Positions 51,077 through 60,215 are shown, counted from the stretch's first letter. The stretch is DNA of 64,000 nucleotides from DATMXT01 sp963662765 (GCA_963662765.2 CAXXUP010000008.1:310001-374000); one strand, 5' to 3'. Notes: generated by a model not told the origin, from the sequence alone. Translations and numbers: made by a program.

Positions 51077-53118
51077 AGGGCGGGCGGCAGATGGGCCACA
51101 AACAGAACCCGCGGACCGCACGGCCCGCTCCCCACGTAAAATATGGACCGGCAAAGGCGGTTGCCCGCCCCAAGGGCGTCCCCGCCGCCGGACGAGGGAC
51201 CCCCGTCAAGGGCAATCCCCCGCTGATTGGCAAATATCAGGGTACTGCCCGTGAGTTCGGCTTTGTGTCGGATGGGGTACGCCGCATGTTCATTTACGAC
51301 AACCGGTCCAAGGGGGCCATGGGCGGCGATCTAGTCGAAGCTAGAGAGATCAGGCCGGCCGAAGCCGGCCGCGCCGCCGAGGGTGAAATCGTACGCATCA
51401 TCGAGCGCGGCGTGACCAAGGTCATCGGCCGTGCCGAGACCCGCGGCCGGGGACTTGCCGTCATTCCAGACAGCGCGGGTGTCGGCCGCGAAATCGATGT
51501 GCTGGGCAAGACAATGGGAGCCAAGGCCGGGGACAAGGTGTCCATGCGGGTCACCCGCTATCCCGAGGGGCGGGTGGGGGCCGGCGGCGTCATTGAGCAG
51601 GTATTGGGACCGGCAGATGAGTTTGCCCCCAACTACGAGGCACTGCTGCTGCTTCACGGCATCCGCACCGATTATCCGCAGGAGGCCGTTGACCTAGCGG
51701 AGCGTATGCGGTCGGCTGGCGAGATGTCCGACCCTGGGCCCCGCCGGGATCTGGCGGATAAAATCATTTTCACCATCGACGGGGCGGGCGCTAAGGACTT
51801 TGACGACGCCGTATCGCTGGAAACATTGCCAAGCGGCAACCTAAGGCTTGGCGTGCATATCGCCGACGTGTCCCATTACGTCCGCCCGGGCAGCGACATC
51901 GACAACGAGGCAAAAGCCAGAGGTACCTCGGTCTACTTTGTGGACAAGGTGGTGCCCATGCTGCCCTTCGCCTTATCGGATGACCTGTGCTCGCTGCGGG
52001 AAGGTGTTCCGCGGCTGACCATGACCTGCGACATCGAGATGACGCCGCAGGGTGAGCCAGTGGGGCGCGAGATCTACCGCTCCGTCATCAATTCCCACCG
52101 CCGCTGCGTTTACGAGGAGCTCAATGCGCTACTGGCGGGCGACGAAACCTTCGCCGAAAAATACAGGGAAGTCCTGCCGGTACTGCGGCAGATGCTGCCG
52201 CTGGCTGAGGCCTTAAACGCTCGCCGCATGGCCCGCGGGGCCATGGTCTTTGATACGGCGGAGCCCGTTGTCGAACTCGATGAGGCCGGAAAGCCCATCT
52301 CGGTGACGGTGCGGGCGCGCGGCGTGACCGAGCGGCTGATCGAGGAATTCATGCTGGCGGCCAACGAAGCCGTAGCCTCCCATCTGACCGAAAACAAAGC
52401 CAGCTGCATTTACCGCATTCACGAAAAGCCCGACCCCAGCCGGGCAGGCGAAGTCATCGCCACGCTGCATGCACTTGGCATTGACGCCAAACCCGACAGC
52501 GAAGGCCGGATGCCGCCAAGCGAATATCAGCGAATCTCCAAAGCCGTGGAAGGCAAGCCCTACGAGCAGATGATCATGCGGCTTTTGGTGCAGTCCATGA
52601 TGCGGGCCCGATACAGTGCAGAAAATCTCGGCCACTACGGGCTTGCGTCCCCCATGTACTGCCACTTCACCTCCCCCATCCGCCGGTATCCCGACCTTCT
52701 GATCCATCGGGCTTTGGGGTATTTGCATCAAGACGCCCGCAAGCAGCTTTCCGCCATGGCGGCAGCAGCACCAAGCGAGTCTGAACAGGCCACCGACTGC
52801 GAGCAGCGGGCGACAGAGGCCGAGCGGGACATCGAGGACATGTACCGCTGCCTGCTCATGATGGAGCACATCGGCGAGGAGTTCGACGGAGTCATCAGCT
52901 CGGTCGTGTCCTTCGGGCTCTTCATTGAGCTTCAAAATACCGTCGAGGGACTTGTGCACATCACGAACCTGCCGGACGATTACTATGAATTCGATGAGGT
53001 ATCAAGGGCCCTGACCGGAACCCGCACCGGCCGCCGGTACAAACTTGGACAGCCAGTCAAAGTGCTGCTTGTCGCGGCCGACTATGTCAGCCGCCGCATC
53101 GATTTTACGTTGGTATGA
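51073..53118 (+). CDS. rnr: Ribonuclease R (RNB family exoribonuclease)
   Basis: A 681-residue hydrolytic 3'-5' exoribonuclease. Order: a basic, Pro/Gly-rich N-terminal tail (to about 60), cold-shock-type domains, the RNB catalytic domain with IDGAGAKDFDDAVSL (the Mg-binding aspartates), HIADVSHYV and YCHFTSPIRRYPDL, and a C-terminal S1 domain (GVISSVVSFGLFIELQ). It degrades structured RNA together with PNPase, encoded elsewhere in the window. The start at 51073 has GGAGG, overlapping the SGNH stop. Confidence 0.95.
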   Translation: MKGGRQMGHKQNPRTARPAPHVKYGPAKAVARPKGVPAAGRGTPVKGNPPLIGKYQGTAREFGFVSDGVRRMFIYDNRSKGAMGGDLVEAREIRPAEAGRAAEGEIVRIIERGVTKVIGRAETRGRGLAVIPDSAGVGREIDVLGKTMGAKAGDKVSMRVTRYPEGRVGAGGVIEQVLGPADEFAPNYEALLLLHGIRTDYPQEAVDLAERMRSAGEMSDPGPRRDLADKIIFTIDGAGAKDFDDAVSLETLPSGNLRLGVHIADVSHYVRPGSDIDNEAKARGTSVYFVDKVVPMLPFALSDDLCSLREGVPRLTMTCDIEMTPQGEPVGREIYRSVINSHRRCVYEELNALLAGDETFAEKYREVLPVLRQMLPLAEALNARRMARGAMVFDTAEPVVELDEAGKPISVTVRARGVTERLIEEFMLAANEAVASHLTENKASCIYRIHEKPDPSRAGEVIATLHALGIDAKPDSEGRMPPSEYQRISKAVEGKPYEQMIMRLLVQSMMRARYSAENLGHYGLASPMYCHFTSPIRRYPDLLIHRALGYLHQDARKQLSAMAAAAPSESEQATDCEQRATEAERDIEDMYRCLLMMEHIGEEFDGVISSVVSFGLFIELQNTVEGLVHITNLPDDYYEFDEVSRALTGTRTGRRYKLGQPVKVLLVAADYVSRRIDFTLV

Positions 53119-53543
53119 CCGCAAATCTCTATCTCGGGTTTTGCGGGGAGAAGCACCCCTCCCACGAGGCGGTGGAGGCCCTCTTTGGCCGGTCATTTGA
53201 ATTTGGCTCCCCCCTTTTAAGCCTCTCCCACTCGGGCGGATGGATCGCGGCGCTTACGGCCTCCTTTCCCTGCGGGGTCGACCTTGAGCTGCACCGGCCG
53301 TTGTACCGGGATGTCTCAAAGAAATTCCCCGAAGGCGAGACAGGTGACTTTTTCACCCTATGGACCCGCAAGGAGGCCGCGGCCAAGCTGCTCATGCGGC
53401 AGGGGCACGAAATTGGCATGTCGGACATGCTGAAAATTCCAACGGGAGACGGCGGCGAGATCTTCTATGTCACCGTCCGGCGGGAGGCCTATACGATCTC
53501 GGCGGCCGGGTTTGAGCCCTTTGAACTTGTCTTTATGCCATGA
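53115..53543 (+). CDS. Short 4'-phosphopantetheinyl transferase-like protein
   Basis: A 142-residue protein with core motifs of Sfp-type enzymes: LSLSHSGGWIAALTAS, GVDLELHRP (metal-binding Asp/Glu) and FFTLWTRKEAAAKLL. Sfp-type proteins are about 220 residues, so the N-terminal half is largely missing. It may be a minimal carrier-protein activating enzyme. It overlaps the rnr stop by four bases and ends before a strong terminator. Confidence 0.78.
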   Translation: MTANLYLGFCGEKHPSHEAVEALFGRSFEFGSPLLSLSHSGGWIAALTASFPCGVDLELHRPLYRDVSKKFPEGETGDFFTLWTRKEAAAKLLMRQGHEIGMSDMLKIPTGDGGEIFYVTVRREAYTISAAGFEPFELVFMP

Positions 53544-53560
53544 CTACGACACCGTCATGA

Positions 53561-53596
53561 AAAAAACAGCACGACTTTAAGTCGTGCTGTTTTTTA
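53561..53596. terminator. Bidirectional terminator after the PPTase-like gene
   Basis: AAAAAACAGCACGAC pairs with GTCGTGCTGTTTTTT, giving T-runs on both strands between convergent genes. Confidence 0.9.
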
Positions 53597-54847
53597 TAAC
53601 ACAATTTTGTCCGGAAAAGCCTCCATGCGCAAAATGCCCCACATTTTATCGATATAGGCAAGCGTATAGTAGTGCTCGTAGTAGTGGTAATAAAAAGCGC
53701 CCTTGAGCGTCATGCGATATACGCCATCCGCTTCGGTCACAAAGCCCAGCTTTTTGGAAGCCCATGTCTCCAGCCGGTACGCTTTTTTCAGCGGCACTCC
53801 GAAGAAATCCTCAAAGGCACCGCTGTCGACTTGCGTAGAGTAGGCGGTCCAAAAAAGATAGTAAATCATACGTTGACGCACGGAAAAGCGAAGCGTTAGG
53901 CAGGTGGGCAAAAGACCTTCGTCAATCCGCTTTATGTACTGCTCCACCGAGAAAGTGTTGATTTTGAACTGATCCTTCAGCAGCGTCGTGGCCGAGCAGC
54001 CAAAGCCCAGGAAATTGTCTCTGGTCATGGAGGAGTATTTTGCGCCCGGCGTATTCGAAAAGGTCCAAATGGAGTCCCGCTCGTAGCCCTTCTCCTGACA
54101 GTAGCAGGTAATTTGGTCCAAAAGTGTTCGCTTTTCCCCGTTGCCCATCGGCTTGATTGTTGAGCCCGTAAAGGCGAAGTCAATGAACGGATAGATGGCA
54201 ACGTGGTTTGCCCCGATCGAAAAAGCCATGTCGACGTCGCTTTTCAAATCCTCGAAGGTCTGCCCCGGCAAGGCGAAAATGAAATCCATCGAGACGGTCT
54301 CAAATGGGACCTCTTTCAGCGCCTCTTCAATTTTCGTAGCGTCGAAATTCTTTCGGCCGAGAATGTCCAGATATTTGTCCCCGAAGGACTGAATCCCGAT
54401 GCTGATTTTGCTCACGCCGGCCGTGCGCAGGATGGAGAGCGTCTCCACCGTGACATTGTCGGGGTGGAGCTCCAGCCCCACTCCCTCGGTGATAACAAAG
54501 TGCTCTTTTGCAGCGGCGACGATTTCTCCGATTCTGCCGGCCGCGAGCGCCGGCGTCCCGCCGCCGAAGTATAGGCTTGTCACATGCTTTTTTTCGGAAA
54601 GTTGCCCGCCGACCATGTGGATCTCTCGGATCAGACGGTCAACATAGCCGTCGCAAACCTTGGAATCGTAGAGCACCTTGCAGTAGGGGCAAAACGAACA
54701 GAGCTGTTTGCAAAAAGGGATGTGGACATAGAGTCCGAGCCCCTCTAAGCGCTCAAAGTCCAGCTTTTTGTCGTATTCGTTTTTGAAGGTGAACGGCGAT
54801 GGCGTCCTCGTAAGCCACATGCGGGTCAGCGTAGTCAGAAGGCTCAT
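53594..54847 (-). CDS. Radical SAM protein, HemN/HemW-like
   Basis: A 417-residue radical SAM enzyme. CKQLCSFCPYC (CxxxCxxC) binds the 4Fe-4S cluster and SAM after LYVHIPF, followed by YFGGGTPALAA and ISIGIQSFGDKYLDIL, all as in coproporphyrinogen-oxidase-like proteins. HemW proteins are about 380 residues and act in haem handling, but the C-terminal region here (FYYHYYEHYYTLAYIDKMWG) is distinctive, so the real reaction is uncertain. It is third in an operon with another radical SAM gene and a membrane protein. Confidence 0.82.
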   Translation of the reverse strand: MSLLTTLTRMWLTRTPSPFTFKNEYDKKLDFERLEGLGLYVHIPFCKQLCSFCPYCKVLYDSKVCDGYVDRLIREIHMVGGQLSEKKHVTSLYFGGGTPALAAGRIGEIVAAAKEHFVITEGVGLELHPDNVTVETLSILRTAGVSKISIGIQSFGDKYLDILGRKNFDATKIEEALKEVPFETVSMDFIFALPGQTFEDLKSDVDMAFSIGANHVAIYPFIDFAFTGSTIKPMGNGEKRTLLDQITCYCQEKGYERDSIWTFSNTPGAKYSSMTRDNFLGFGCSATTLLKDQFKINTFSVEQYIKRIDEGLLPTCLTLRFSVRQRMIYYLFWTAYSTQVDSGAFEDFFGVPLKKAYRLETWASKKLGFVTEADGVYRMTLKGAFYYHYYEHYYTLAYIDKMWGILRMEAFPDKIVL

Positions 54848-54855
54848 TGTTGCAC

Positions 54856-55767
54856 CTATATGAATTTGGGATAGGTCCTCAGCATCTCCGCGATGACTTT
54901 AAGATTCCCTCCGAAGAGCAATGTGTATTCGGCCACGAAAAAGTACCCACACTGCTCGCACAGGCCGGGAATGTCGATGCACCGTCCGCAGACGCTGAGC
55001 TTTCCGTTTTCCATCACAACGCACTGGCGGCAGGGTGTCGTAAAGCGGTTGTCGATGAGGTAGGGGAAGGCGCTTTTCAGGTTGAAGACCGGCACGCCTG
55101 CCTCCATCATGCGGGTTATGACGCCGCAGCACGTATACTTTTCCTCCCGCGTCAGCGCGAGCTCTTTTGTGTCGGGATAGGGCGTGTGGAAGTTGAAGGA
55201 GACGGCCCGCACGTTTTTCATCCGCTTTGCGGTCAAGCAGACGTCCTCTATCGTGTCCTTGTTAATTTGATTGACGGCCATATACAGGCAGATGTTGTCG
55301 GCCGTTGCCCCCTCAATGTTGCGCATGATCAAGTCGTATGTATCACCGCGAATGTCGTTGTGCCGCTTCTTATCCCCGTCCAGACTGAGCATAATCAGGT
55401 CGGCCTCGGGCAGGTCGAGCAAAAAGGTGCCGTTAGTGACGACATTGACGACGAGAAAACCTATCTCCTTGGCCTCGACCACAAGGTTGCGTAGCGTTTT
55501 TTCTCCGTCATGCCACAGAAAGGTCTCCCCGCCGCACAAAAAGAGGATGCGCACCCCCATCTCGTAGAGCAACTTCATTTCAGCTTTGATCTGCTTATAC
55601 GGGTGGATAATTGCCGTGATGTTGTTAACCGAACAATGCTTGCAGGTGAGGTTGCACTTGTCGGTCACAATCACCGTACCGAGAATCGGTCTCTTGCTCC
55701 CGAACAAAACGGTTTTGATGCCGTAGCCGGCAAAATACGCGAAGGTCGACGCTTTCACCTTGACCAT
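54856..55767 (-). CDS. Radical SAM protein with Cys-rich C-terminal (SPASM-like) region
   Basis: A radical SAM enzyme of about 304 residues. CNLTCKHCSVN (CxxxCxxC) binds the SAM cluster, followed by LFLCGGETFLWHD and NVVTNGTFLLDL. The C-terminal third has CRQCVVMENGKLSVCGRC and GLCEQCGYF, which may hold an auxiliary cluster. The overall pattern recalls HpnH-like and peptide-modifying enzymes. The start is uncertain: ATG at 55767 sits on GGAG, while GTG at 55758 lies nine bases after it and is the better ribosome-site fit. It is 8 bases upstream of the next radical SAM gene. Confidence 0.8.
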   Translation of the reverse strand: MVKVKASTFAYFAGYGIKTVLFGSKRPILGTVIVTDKCNLTCKHCSVNNITAIIHPYKQIKAEMKLLYEMGVRILFLCGGETFLWHDGEKTLRNLVVEAKEIGFLVVNVVTNGTFLLDLPEADLIMLSLDGDKKRHNDIRGDTYDLIMRNIEGATADNICLYMAVNQINKDTIEDVCLTAKRMKNVRAVSFNFHTPYPDTKELALTREEKYTCCGVITRMMEAGVPVFNLKSAFPYLIDNRFTTPCRQCVVMENGKLSVCGRCIDIPGLCEQCGYFFVAEYTLLFGGNLKVIAEMLRTYPKFI

Positions 55768-55804
55768 CTCCAATCGGGCGTGGCTGCTTGGACGGCCCTT
55801 TGAT

Positions 55805-56611
55805 CTACTCCGCCGCCTCTTCGAATCCTGTGGTGGACCCTGCGGCCTTCTTTTCGACGGCAAAGAGGCTTGCCCAAATGACGGGCAGCATAAAGAACAC
55901 GGCAAAGTCGATGGGCATGCTCTTTGTGACAAAGCGGTCGGCAAAGCCCGTCACCCGCAGCAGGAGCCCCGGCAGCTCGGCCGCGGTACCAATCAGCGCC
56001 GAGACGGACGCGATTCGCAGAAAGCTGCCGGCCGTCGCCATCCCCACTCGAAGCTTGGCCGCAGAAAAAAGAGTGGCCAGCAGCGCCGCCGTCGAGAGCA
56101 GCGACAGGGTGTTTTCGGGGATGGAGGTGATGGTGTTGTTGGAGAGGAACATGCACAGCAGCGCAACAACACCCCAAAACACAAGAACCAGTGCCAGATA
56201 CCCGTCGGCCTCCGGCCGTGCGGTGCGCCGGCCTGCAGCGGCAGGAACCAGCAGCAGAAGACAGACGGCGGCCACGGCCGTGGCGGCGACAAAAAAGAGG
56301 CTGCCCCGGAAGGTAACGCGCAGAGCAAGGGCCGCCGATATCGCAAGTCCCGCTGCGGCAAGCAGTGTGGCCCTCTGCAGGGCGGATCCCTGCAGCATTG
56401 CCCCCTTGCCAGAAACCCCGGCCCCCGGCGCCTTTTTCCATGCGGAAAAATACAGCCAGGCGCAGACAGCCAGCAGGGGAAGCGTATAAAACCATCCCAT
56501 CATGGAGCCCCGCGGCAAAAAGCCGGTGCCGTCCTGGGTATAGGCGACGATGATATAGGCCCGCCAGGCGGCAAAGAGTGCCGCCGGTACGGAGAGGTAT
56601 TTTATTTTCAT
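55805..56611 (-). CDS. Integral membrane protein of unknown function
   Basis: A 268-residue protein with about seven hydrophobic helices (for example ALFAAWRAYIIVAY, LFFVAATAVAAVCLLLLVP, ALVLVFWGVVALLCMFL) and an acidic C-terminal tail. No family recognised. It is the first gene of the operon with two radical SAM enzymes, so it may handle their substrate or product at the membrane. Confidence 0.72.
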   Translation of the reverse strand: MKIKYLSVPAALFAAWRAYIIVAYTQDGTGFLPRGSMMGWFYTLPLLAVCAWLYFSAWKKAPGAGVSGKGAMLQGSALQRATLLAAAGLAISAALALRVTFRGSLFFVAATAVAAVCLLLLVPAAAGRRTARPEADGYLALVLVFWGVVALLCMFLSNNTITSIPENTLSLLSTAALLATLFSAAKLRVGMATAGSFLRIASVSALIGTAAELPGLLLRVTGFADRFVTKSMPIDFAVFFMLPVIWASLFAVEKKAAGSTTGFEEAAE

Positions 56612-56670
56612 AAATAAGCTCCCATTATTGAAGATTCCCCGTGATTATACCACTGCCCCATGGAAAAAAC

Positions 56671-56732
56671 AAGCACAGCGGCTGGCAGTCGCTGTGTTTC
56701 AAAGTGGCGAAAAACCTGTGGGTTTTCCGCCA
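56671..56732. repeat. Two hairpins in the intergenic region after the membrane-protein gene start
   Basis: AGCACAGCG (56672-56680) pairs with CGCTGTGTT near 56690-56698. A second hairpin (56706-56716 with 56721-56731, one mismatch) follows. The first resembles the terminator hairpin at 56901-56932 in sequence. No gene was seen in 56612-56950. Confidence 0.5.
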
Positions 56733-56869
56733 AGTGAGCGGTGCCCTTCCCGCTTGATATGAATTCGCGCTCGCGGGCGGCATAAGACTTGCCTTGTTTT
56801 TAAGAAGTATTTAAAGAATAAGGATTTCAGCCACATTTTCAAGGCCTTTCGGAGGACCTAAGAAAATCA

Positions 56870-56932
56870 GGCTGTCGAAAAATGATTTTTTCGACAGCCA
56901 AAAAGCACAGCGGCTTTCGCCGCTGTGCTTTT
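56870..56932 (-). terminator. Tandem terminators after the ornithine cyclodeaminase-like gene
   Basis: Two stems stand side by side: 13 bp (56870-56882 with 56887-56899) and 14 bp perfect (56901-56914 with 56919-56932). Both have A/T-rich feet giving U-runs on the minus strand after the gene's stop at 56951. Confidence 0.82.
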
Positions 56933-56950
56933 GACGCAAAGAAAGAAAAA

Positions 56951-57946
56951 TCAGTAGATATCCTCAGTCTCCATCAGCGGCAGCATGATGCCAATGCCCC
57001 GCTCTTTGGCTTTCTCGTAAATAAGCTGTCCGAGTGCGATGTCCTCGGCCGCAAAGCCGATGTTGAAGGCCAGAATACGCTCTTCATTGTTTTCACGGCC
57101 GAGCTTTGTGCCGTTGATGAGCTCACCCAGCGTCGCGTGGAAAGTGGGCATGCCGCCCTCGAAGACTCCGGGCGCGTTGTAGGAGAGCGTCTGCTCGAGG
57201 TGGTCGGTGATGACCTTATCGACTCCGTGCAGCAGAGCGCCCGGCCAGGCGCGGCCGGCTTCAAGCCCGCCGCCCAGCATGCCGGGCTTGAAGGATTCGG
57301 CCGGAATGATGGGGTGCGGCAGCTTCTGGGTGCAGGTCATAACGATGTCGGAACCCTCCATGGCCTCGGCGATCGACTTGCAGACCACAACCTCGACGCC
57401 GGCATGCTCTTCCATCAGCGTCTTAAAGCGCCCCGCAACCTCTTCCCGGAGCTCGAAAATCTTGCAGGTTTTGAGGGTTTTCAGCACCTCCTGCGTCGCC
57501 AGCAGGCCCATGCGGCCCTGCACGCCGGCTCCGACGATGGTCATGACCGAGGAGCCCTTCTTGGCACAGAACTTGGCGGTAATGGCGGTGGCGGCAGCGG
57601 TGCGGGCCGCCGTCAGCCACCGGCAGTCCATGACGGCCAGCGGAACCCCGGTCTCGGGGCAGTTCATGATCTGAACGCCGAGGATCTGGGGCAGGTCGTA
57701 CTTGTAGTTGTAGGGGTATCCCGACACCCACTTGATGCCGCAGGCGTCCATACCCTTAAGCCAGACCGGCATTTCATGAATGAAGCAGTCGGGACGGGTG
57801 TGCACGCCGCGCTTGGGCGGGCACTCGATAGTACCATTCGCCTGCTCGGAGCAGGCCGCCTCGGTCAGGCGGATGACGTCGGCCCAGCCGATTTTGAGGG
57901 ACATGATGTCCTCCTGCGAGAGATAGAGCATTTCCACCTTTTTCAT
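56951..57946 (-). CDS. Ornithine cyclodeaminase / mu-crystallin family protein
   Basis: A 331-residue NAD(P)-dependent enzyme. The nucleotide motif TIVGAGVQGRMGLLA and the segments GIKWVSGYPYN, MDCRWLTAARTAAATA and DIVMTCTQKLPHPII fit the family, which includes ornithine cyclodeaminase, alanine dehydrogenase and ketimine reductases. Specific substrate not assignable. The next gene upstream on the same strand is a GntR regulator. Confidence 0.88.
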   Translation of the reverse strand: MKKVEMLYLSQEDIMSLKIGWADVIRLTEAACSEQANGTIECPPKRGVHTRPDCFIHEMPVWLKGMDACGIKWVSGYPYNYKYDLPQILGVQIMNCPETGVPLAVMDCRWLTAARTAAATAITAKFCAKKGSSVMTIVGAGVQGRMGLLATQEVLKTLKTCKIFELREEVAGRFKTLMEEHAGVEVVVCKSIAEAMEGSDIVMTCTQKLPHPIIPAESFKPGMLGGGLEAGRAWPGALLHGVDKVITDHLEQTLSYNAPGVFEGGMPTFHATLGELINGTKLGRENNEERILAFNIGFAAEDIALGQLIYEKAKERGIGIMLPLMETEDIY

Positions 57947-58014
57947 GTGCGATGCCTCCTTAAAATTAGGTCTCTTTCAGGTGTGTCCCGCCTGCTGCGG
58001 GGTAAGGATCTGCA

Positions 58015-58641
58015 TTAAAAATAGAGCTGTTCCAGTGTTTCGCTCGTGTGCCGCCGCATGGCGGCCACCGCCTCTTCGGCGTCGCCCGCCGAGAGCGCCT
58101 GCACGATAATCGTGTGCTCGCGCAGTGCCTGCGACTTATCGGGCGGCGTTAGAAGGAACCGGTCGTAAAAGAGCAGATAGACGTTACAGCGGTCAGAGAG
58201 CTCCCGCAGGAACCGCTCGTAAAAGGGGTTGCCGGAGGCCGCCGCTATTGTCAAGTGAAACTCGTCGTTGATGGCGAGAAACCGCTGCATGTCACGCTCG
58301 GCATGGGCTTGTTCCTCCCTGCGCACCAGTTCCCGCAGCCGGTCGAGCTGCCCCCTTGTTATGCGGCCCACCGCAAGGCGTACCGTCTCGGACTCAATGA
58401 GCAGCCGACACTCGTAGGCCGCCCGTATCTCGGCCTCGGTCGGCCGGGCCACAAAAGAGCCCCGGTGAGGCAGAATGGTCACGAGCCCCTCAAACTCCAA
58501 CCGGCGCAGTGCGGTCCGCACCTGCGTGCGACTGGTCGAAAGCTCAGCCGCCATGGCGTCCTCTACAATCCGCGCCCCGGGAAAGAGCTCTTTTGCCACA
58601 ATCTGCCCTTTGATGTATTCGTACACTTCGTCCGCTGTCAT
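58015..58641 (-). CDS. GntR family regulator, FCD (FadR-like) subfamily
   Basis: A 208-residue regulator. The HTH (AAELSTSRTQVRTALRRLEF) is followed by a helical FCD domain whose metal or ligand residues appear in AINDEFHLTIAAASGN (Asp and His). It probably controls the cyclodeaminase-like gene 68 bases downstream and itself, through the operator at 58673-58694. GGAGGG precedes the ATG. Confidence 0.9.
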   Translation of the reverse strand: MTADEVYEYIKGQIVAKELFPGARIVEDAMAAELSTSRTQVRTALRRLEFEGLVTILPHRGSFVARPTEAEIRAAYECRLLIESETVRLAVGRITRGQLDRLRELVRREEQAHAERDMQRFLAINDEFHLTIAAASGNPFYERFLRELSDRCNVYLLFYDRFLLTPPDKSQALREHTIIVQALSAGDAEEAVAAMRRHTSETLEQLYF

Positions 58642-58672
58642 CGTATCCCTCCATCGATTTTATTCTATCATT

Positions 58673-58694
58673 TTGTATACAATTTTGTATACTG
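58673..58694. promoter_or_regulatory. Double GntR-type operator
   Basis: TTGTATACAA (58673-58682) is a perfect FadR-like palindrome, and TTGTATACTG (58685-58694) is a second copy 12 bases on. The two together also form an 8-2-8 inverted repeat. The site lies 32 bases before the GntR start. Confidence 0.68.
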
Positions 58695-58804
58695 TTTAAT
58701 CTTACAAAAATCATGTTATGTCTTTGTGCAATCGGCCATATCTTAAGAAATTAGGTCGCTCCCCTATCACGCTTTGAATCATACGGATACAATTCTTCAT
58801 TGAA

Positions 58805-58844
58805 AAAACAAAACAGCCGCAAAGGAGTTCCTCCTTTGCGGCTG
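58805..58844 (-). terminator. Terminator of the MATE gene
   Basis: A perfect 14-bp stem (58814-58827 with 58831-58844) is followed on the minus strand by TTTTGTTTTTT. Confidence 0.87.
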
Positions 58845-58877
58845 AAGTATCAATGAATGTACCCGTAAAGCCGTCTC

Positions 58878-60215
58878 TTAAACGGTAATCTTCCGAGAGA
58901 CTTTGAGCCAAGCGCCCGACTTGTACCGCCAAGCGTACAGGATCGTACGCAGGACGTAGTCAGCGGCAATGCCGCAAAATCCTGCGTAAATGCCGAGGTT
59001 GTACTGCGTGCACAAAAAGACAACGGTGCCGACTCTGGCAATCCAGACCGATGAGACTGTGATGATGGGCGGGACAAGGGTATCGCCCACGCCGCGGAAG
59101 GCGGTGGGTGCAACGGCCGCGAACCAAACCATCGGGATGATGAAAATGGGGTTCCACATCAGGGTGGTCCTTGCCAGCTCGAAAGCCTCCGGGCTGAGGT
59201 TATAGAGCCCGAGAAGGGGTGTCAGGTAGAGGTAGGGCATGAGGGCGAAGGCAAGCCCGAACCAGAAGGAGAAGAACAAGACGTCCTTGAAGGCCCTCTT
59301 CATACCCTCCTCGTCGCCCAGGCCCTTGGCCATGCCCATGATGGTCGGAGCGATCATGATGGCCATGGAGGAGCCGGCGCACTGGAGGTCGACCAGCTGT
59401 GTGTAGACGACGTTGGCCGATATGTGGGCGGTTCCTGCCATAAGGATGTTGACGTTCATTGTAAGTCTGGCCAAAATGAAGAAAAAGCTCTGAGCACCGG
59501 CCGGAACGCCAAACCGCACGAACCGCTTTTGCAGGTCCCAATCGAGCTTGAAACCGAAAATATCCCTGAACCTGGTGACCAGTCCCCGCTGCCGCACAAG
59601 GACGGCACCGAGGATGGCGCCGACGGCGCGGCCGGACAGGGTAGCATAGCTCGCACCGTAGATCCCGAGCTTCATGATGTAAATGAAAAGGATGGAAAAC
59701 ATGAACTGCGAAGAGTTCATAATGATCGTCATCCACATGGAGCGTTTCGTATCGCCCACGCCGCGCAGCAGCGATGCCGAGTTGTTGTAGAAGCAATAGA
59801 GCGGATAGGAGAGTGCCGTCACCCGCAAATAGGTGCGGGCAATGGCCTGCATGTCGGGGTCTGCGCCCTTCAGGGCTAGGCTGACGACAGGCCCCGCGAA
59901 GAAGACCATGAAGGCCGACAGCGCGAATGCTATGTACATGGAGGAGGTGTAGCTCTGCTTGACAGCCTTGTAGACCCCCTCGGTGTCGCCTTTGCCGGTG
60001 CACTGGGCCACGACAACCATTGCACCGAAAGCGATGGCGATTACGGCGTAGCCAACCATCATGTTGACCTGATCGATGATGCTGACGCCCGACAGCGAGT
60101 TCTGGCCGAGCTTGCTGACGACGATGGTATTGACCATGGGCAAGAAGACGATGAAGAGCTGGTCGATCAGCATGGGAATCATCATCTTGAGCATGGTCTT
60201 TCTGGTGAGTTGCAA
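58878..60215 (-). CDS. MATE family multidrug/cation antiporter
   Basis: A 445-residue membrane protein with 12 hydrophobic helices in two homologous halves (MVGYAVIAIAFGAMVVVAQC; LYCFYNNSASLLRGVGDTKR and the matching FRGVGDTLVPP). It exports drugs or metabolites in exchange for Na+ or H+. Translation appears to start at TTG, eight bases after GGAGG; an ATG seven codons later is the alternative. Confidence 0.92.
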   Translation of the reverse strand: MQLTRKTMLKMMIPMLIDQLFIVFLPMVNTIVVSKLGQNSLSGVSIIDQVNMMVGYAVIAIAFGAMVVVAQCTGKGDTEGVYKAVKQSYTSSMYIAFALSAFMVFFAGPVVSLALKGADPDMQAIARTYLRVTALSYPLYCFYNNSASLLRGVGDTKRSMWMTIIMNSSQFMFSILFIYIMKLGIYGASYATLSGRAVGAILGAVLVRQRGLVTRFRDIFGFKLDWDLQKRFVRFGVPAGAQSFFFILARLTMNVNILMAGTAHISANVVYTQLVDLQCAGSSMAIMIAPTIMGMAKGLGDEEGMKRAFKDVLFFSFWFGLAFALMPYLYLTPLLGLYNLSPEAFELARTTLMWNPIFIIPMVWFAAVAPTAFRGVGDTLVPPIITVSSVWIARVGTVVFLCTQYNLGIYAGFCGIAADYVLRTILYAWRYKSGAWLKVSRKITV

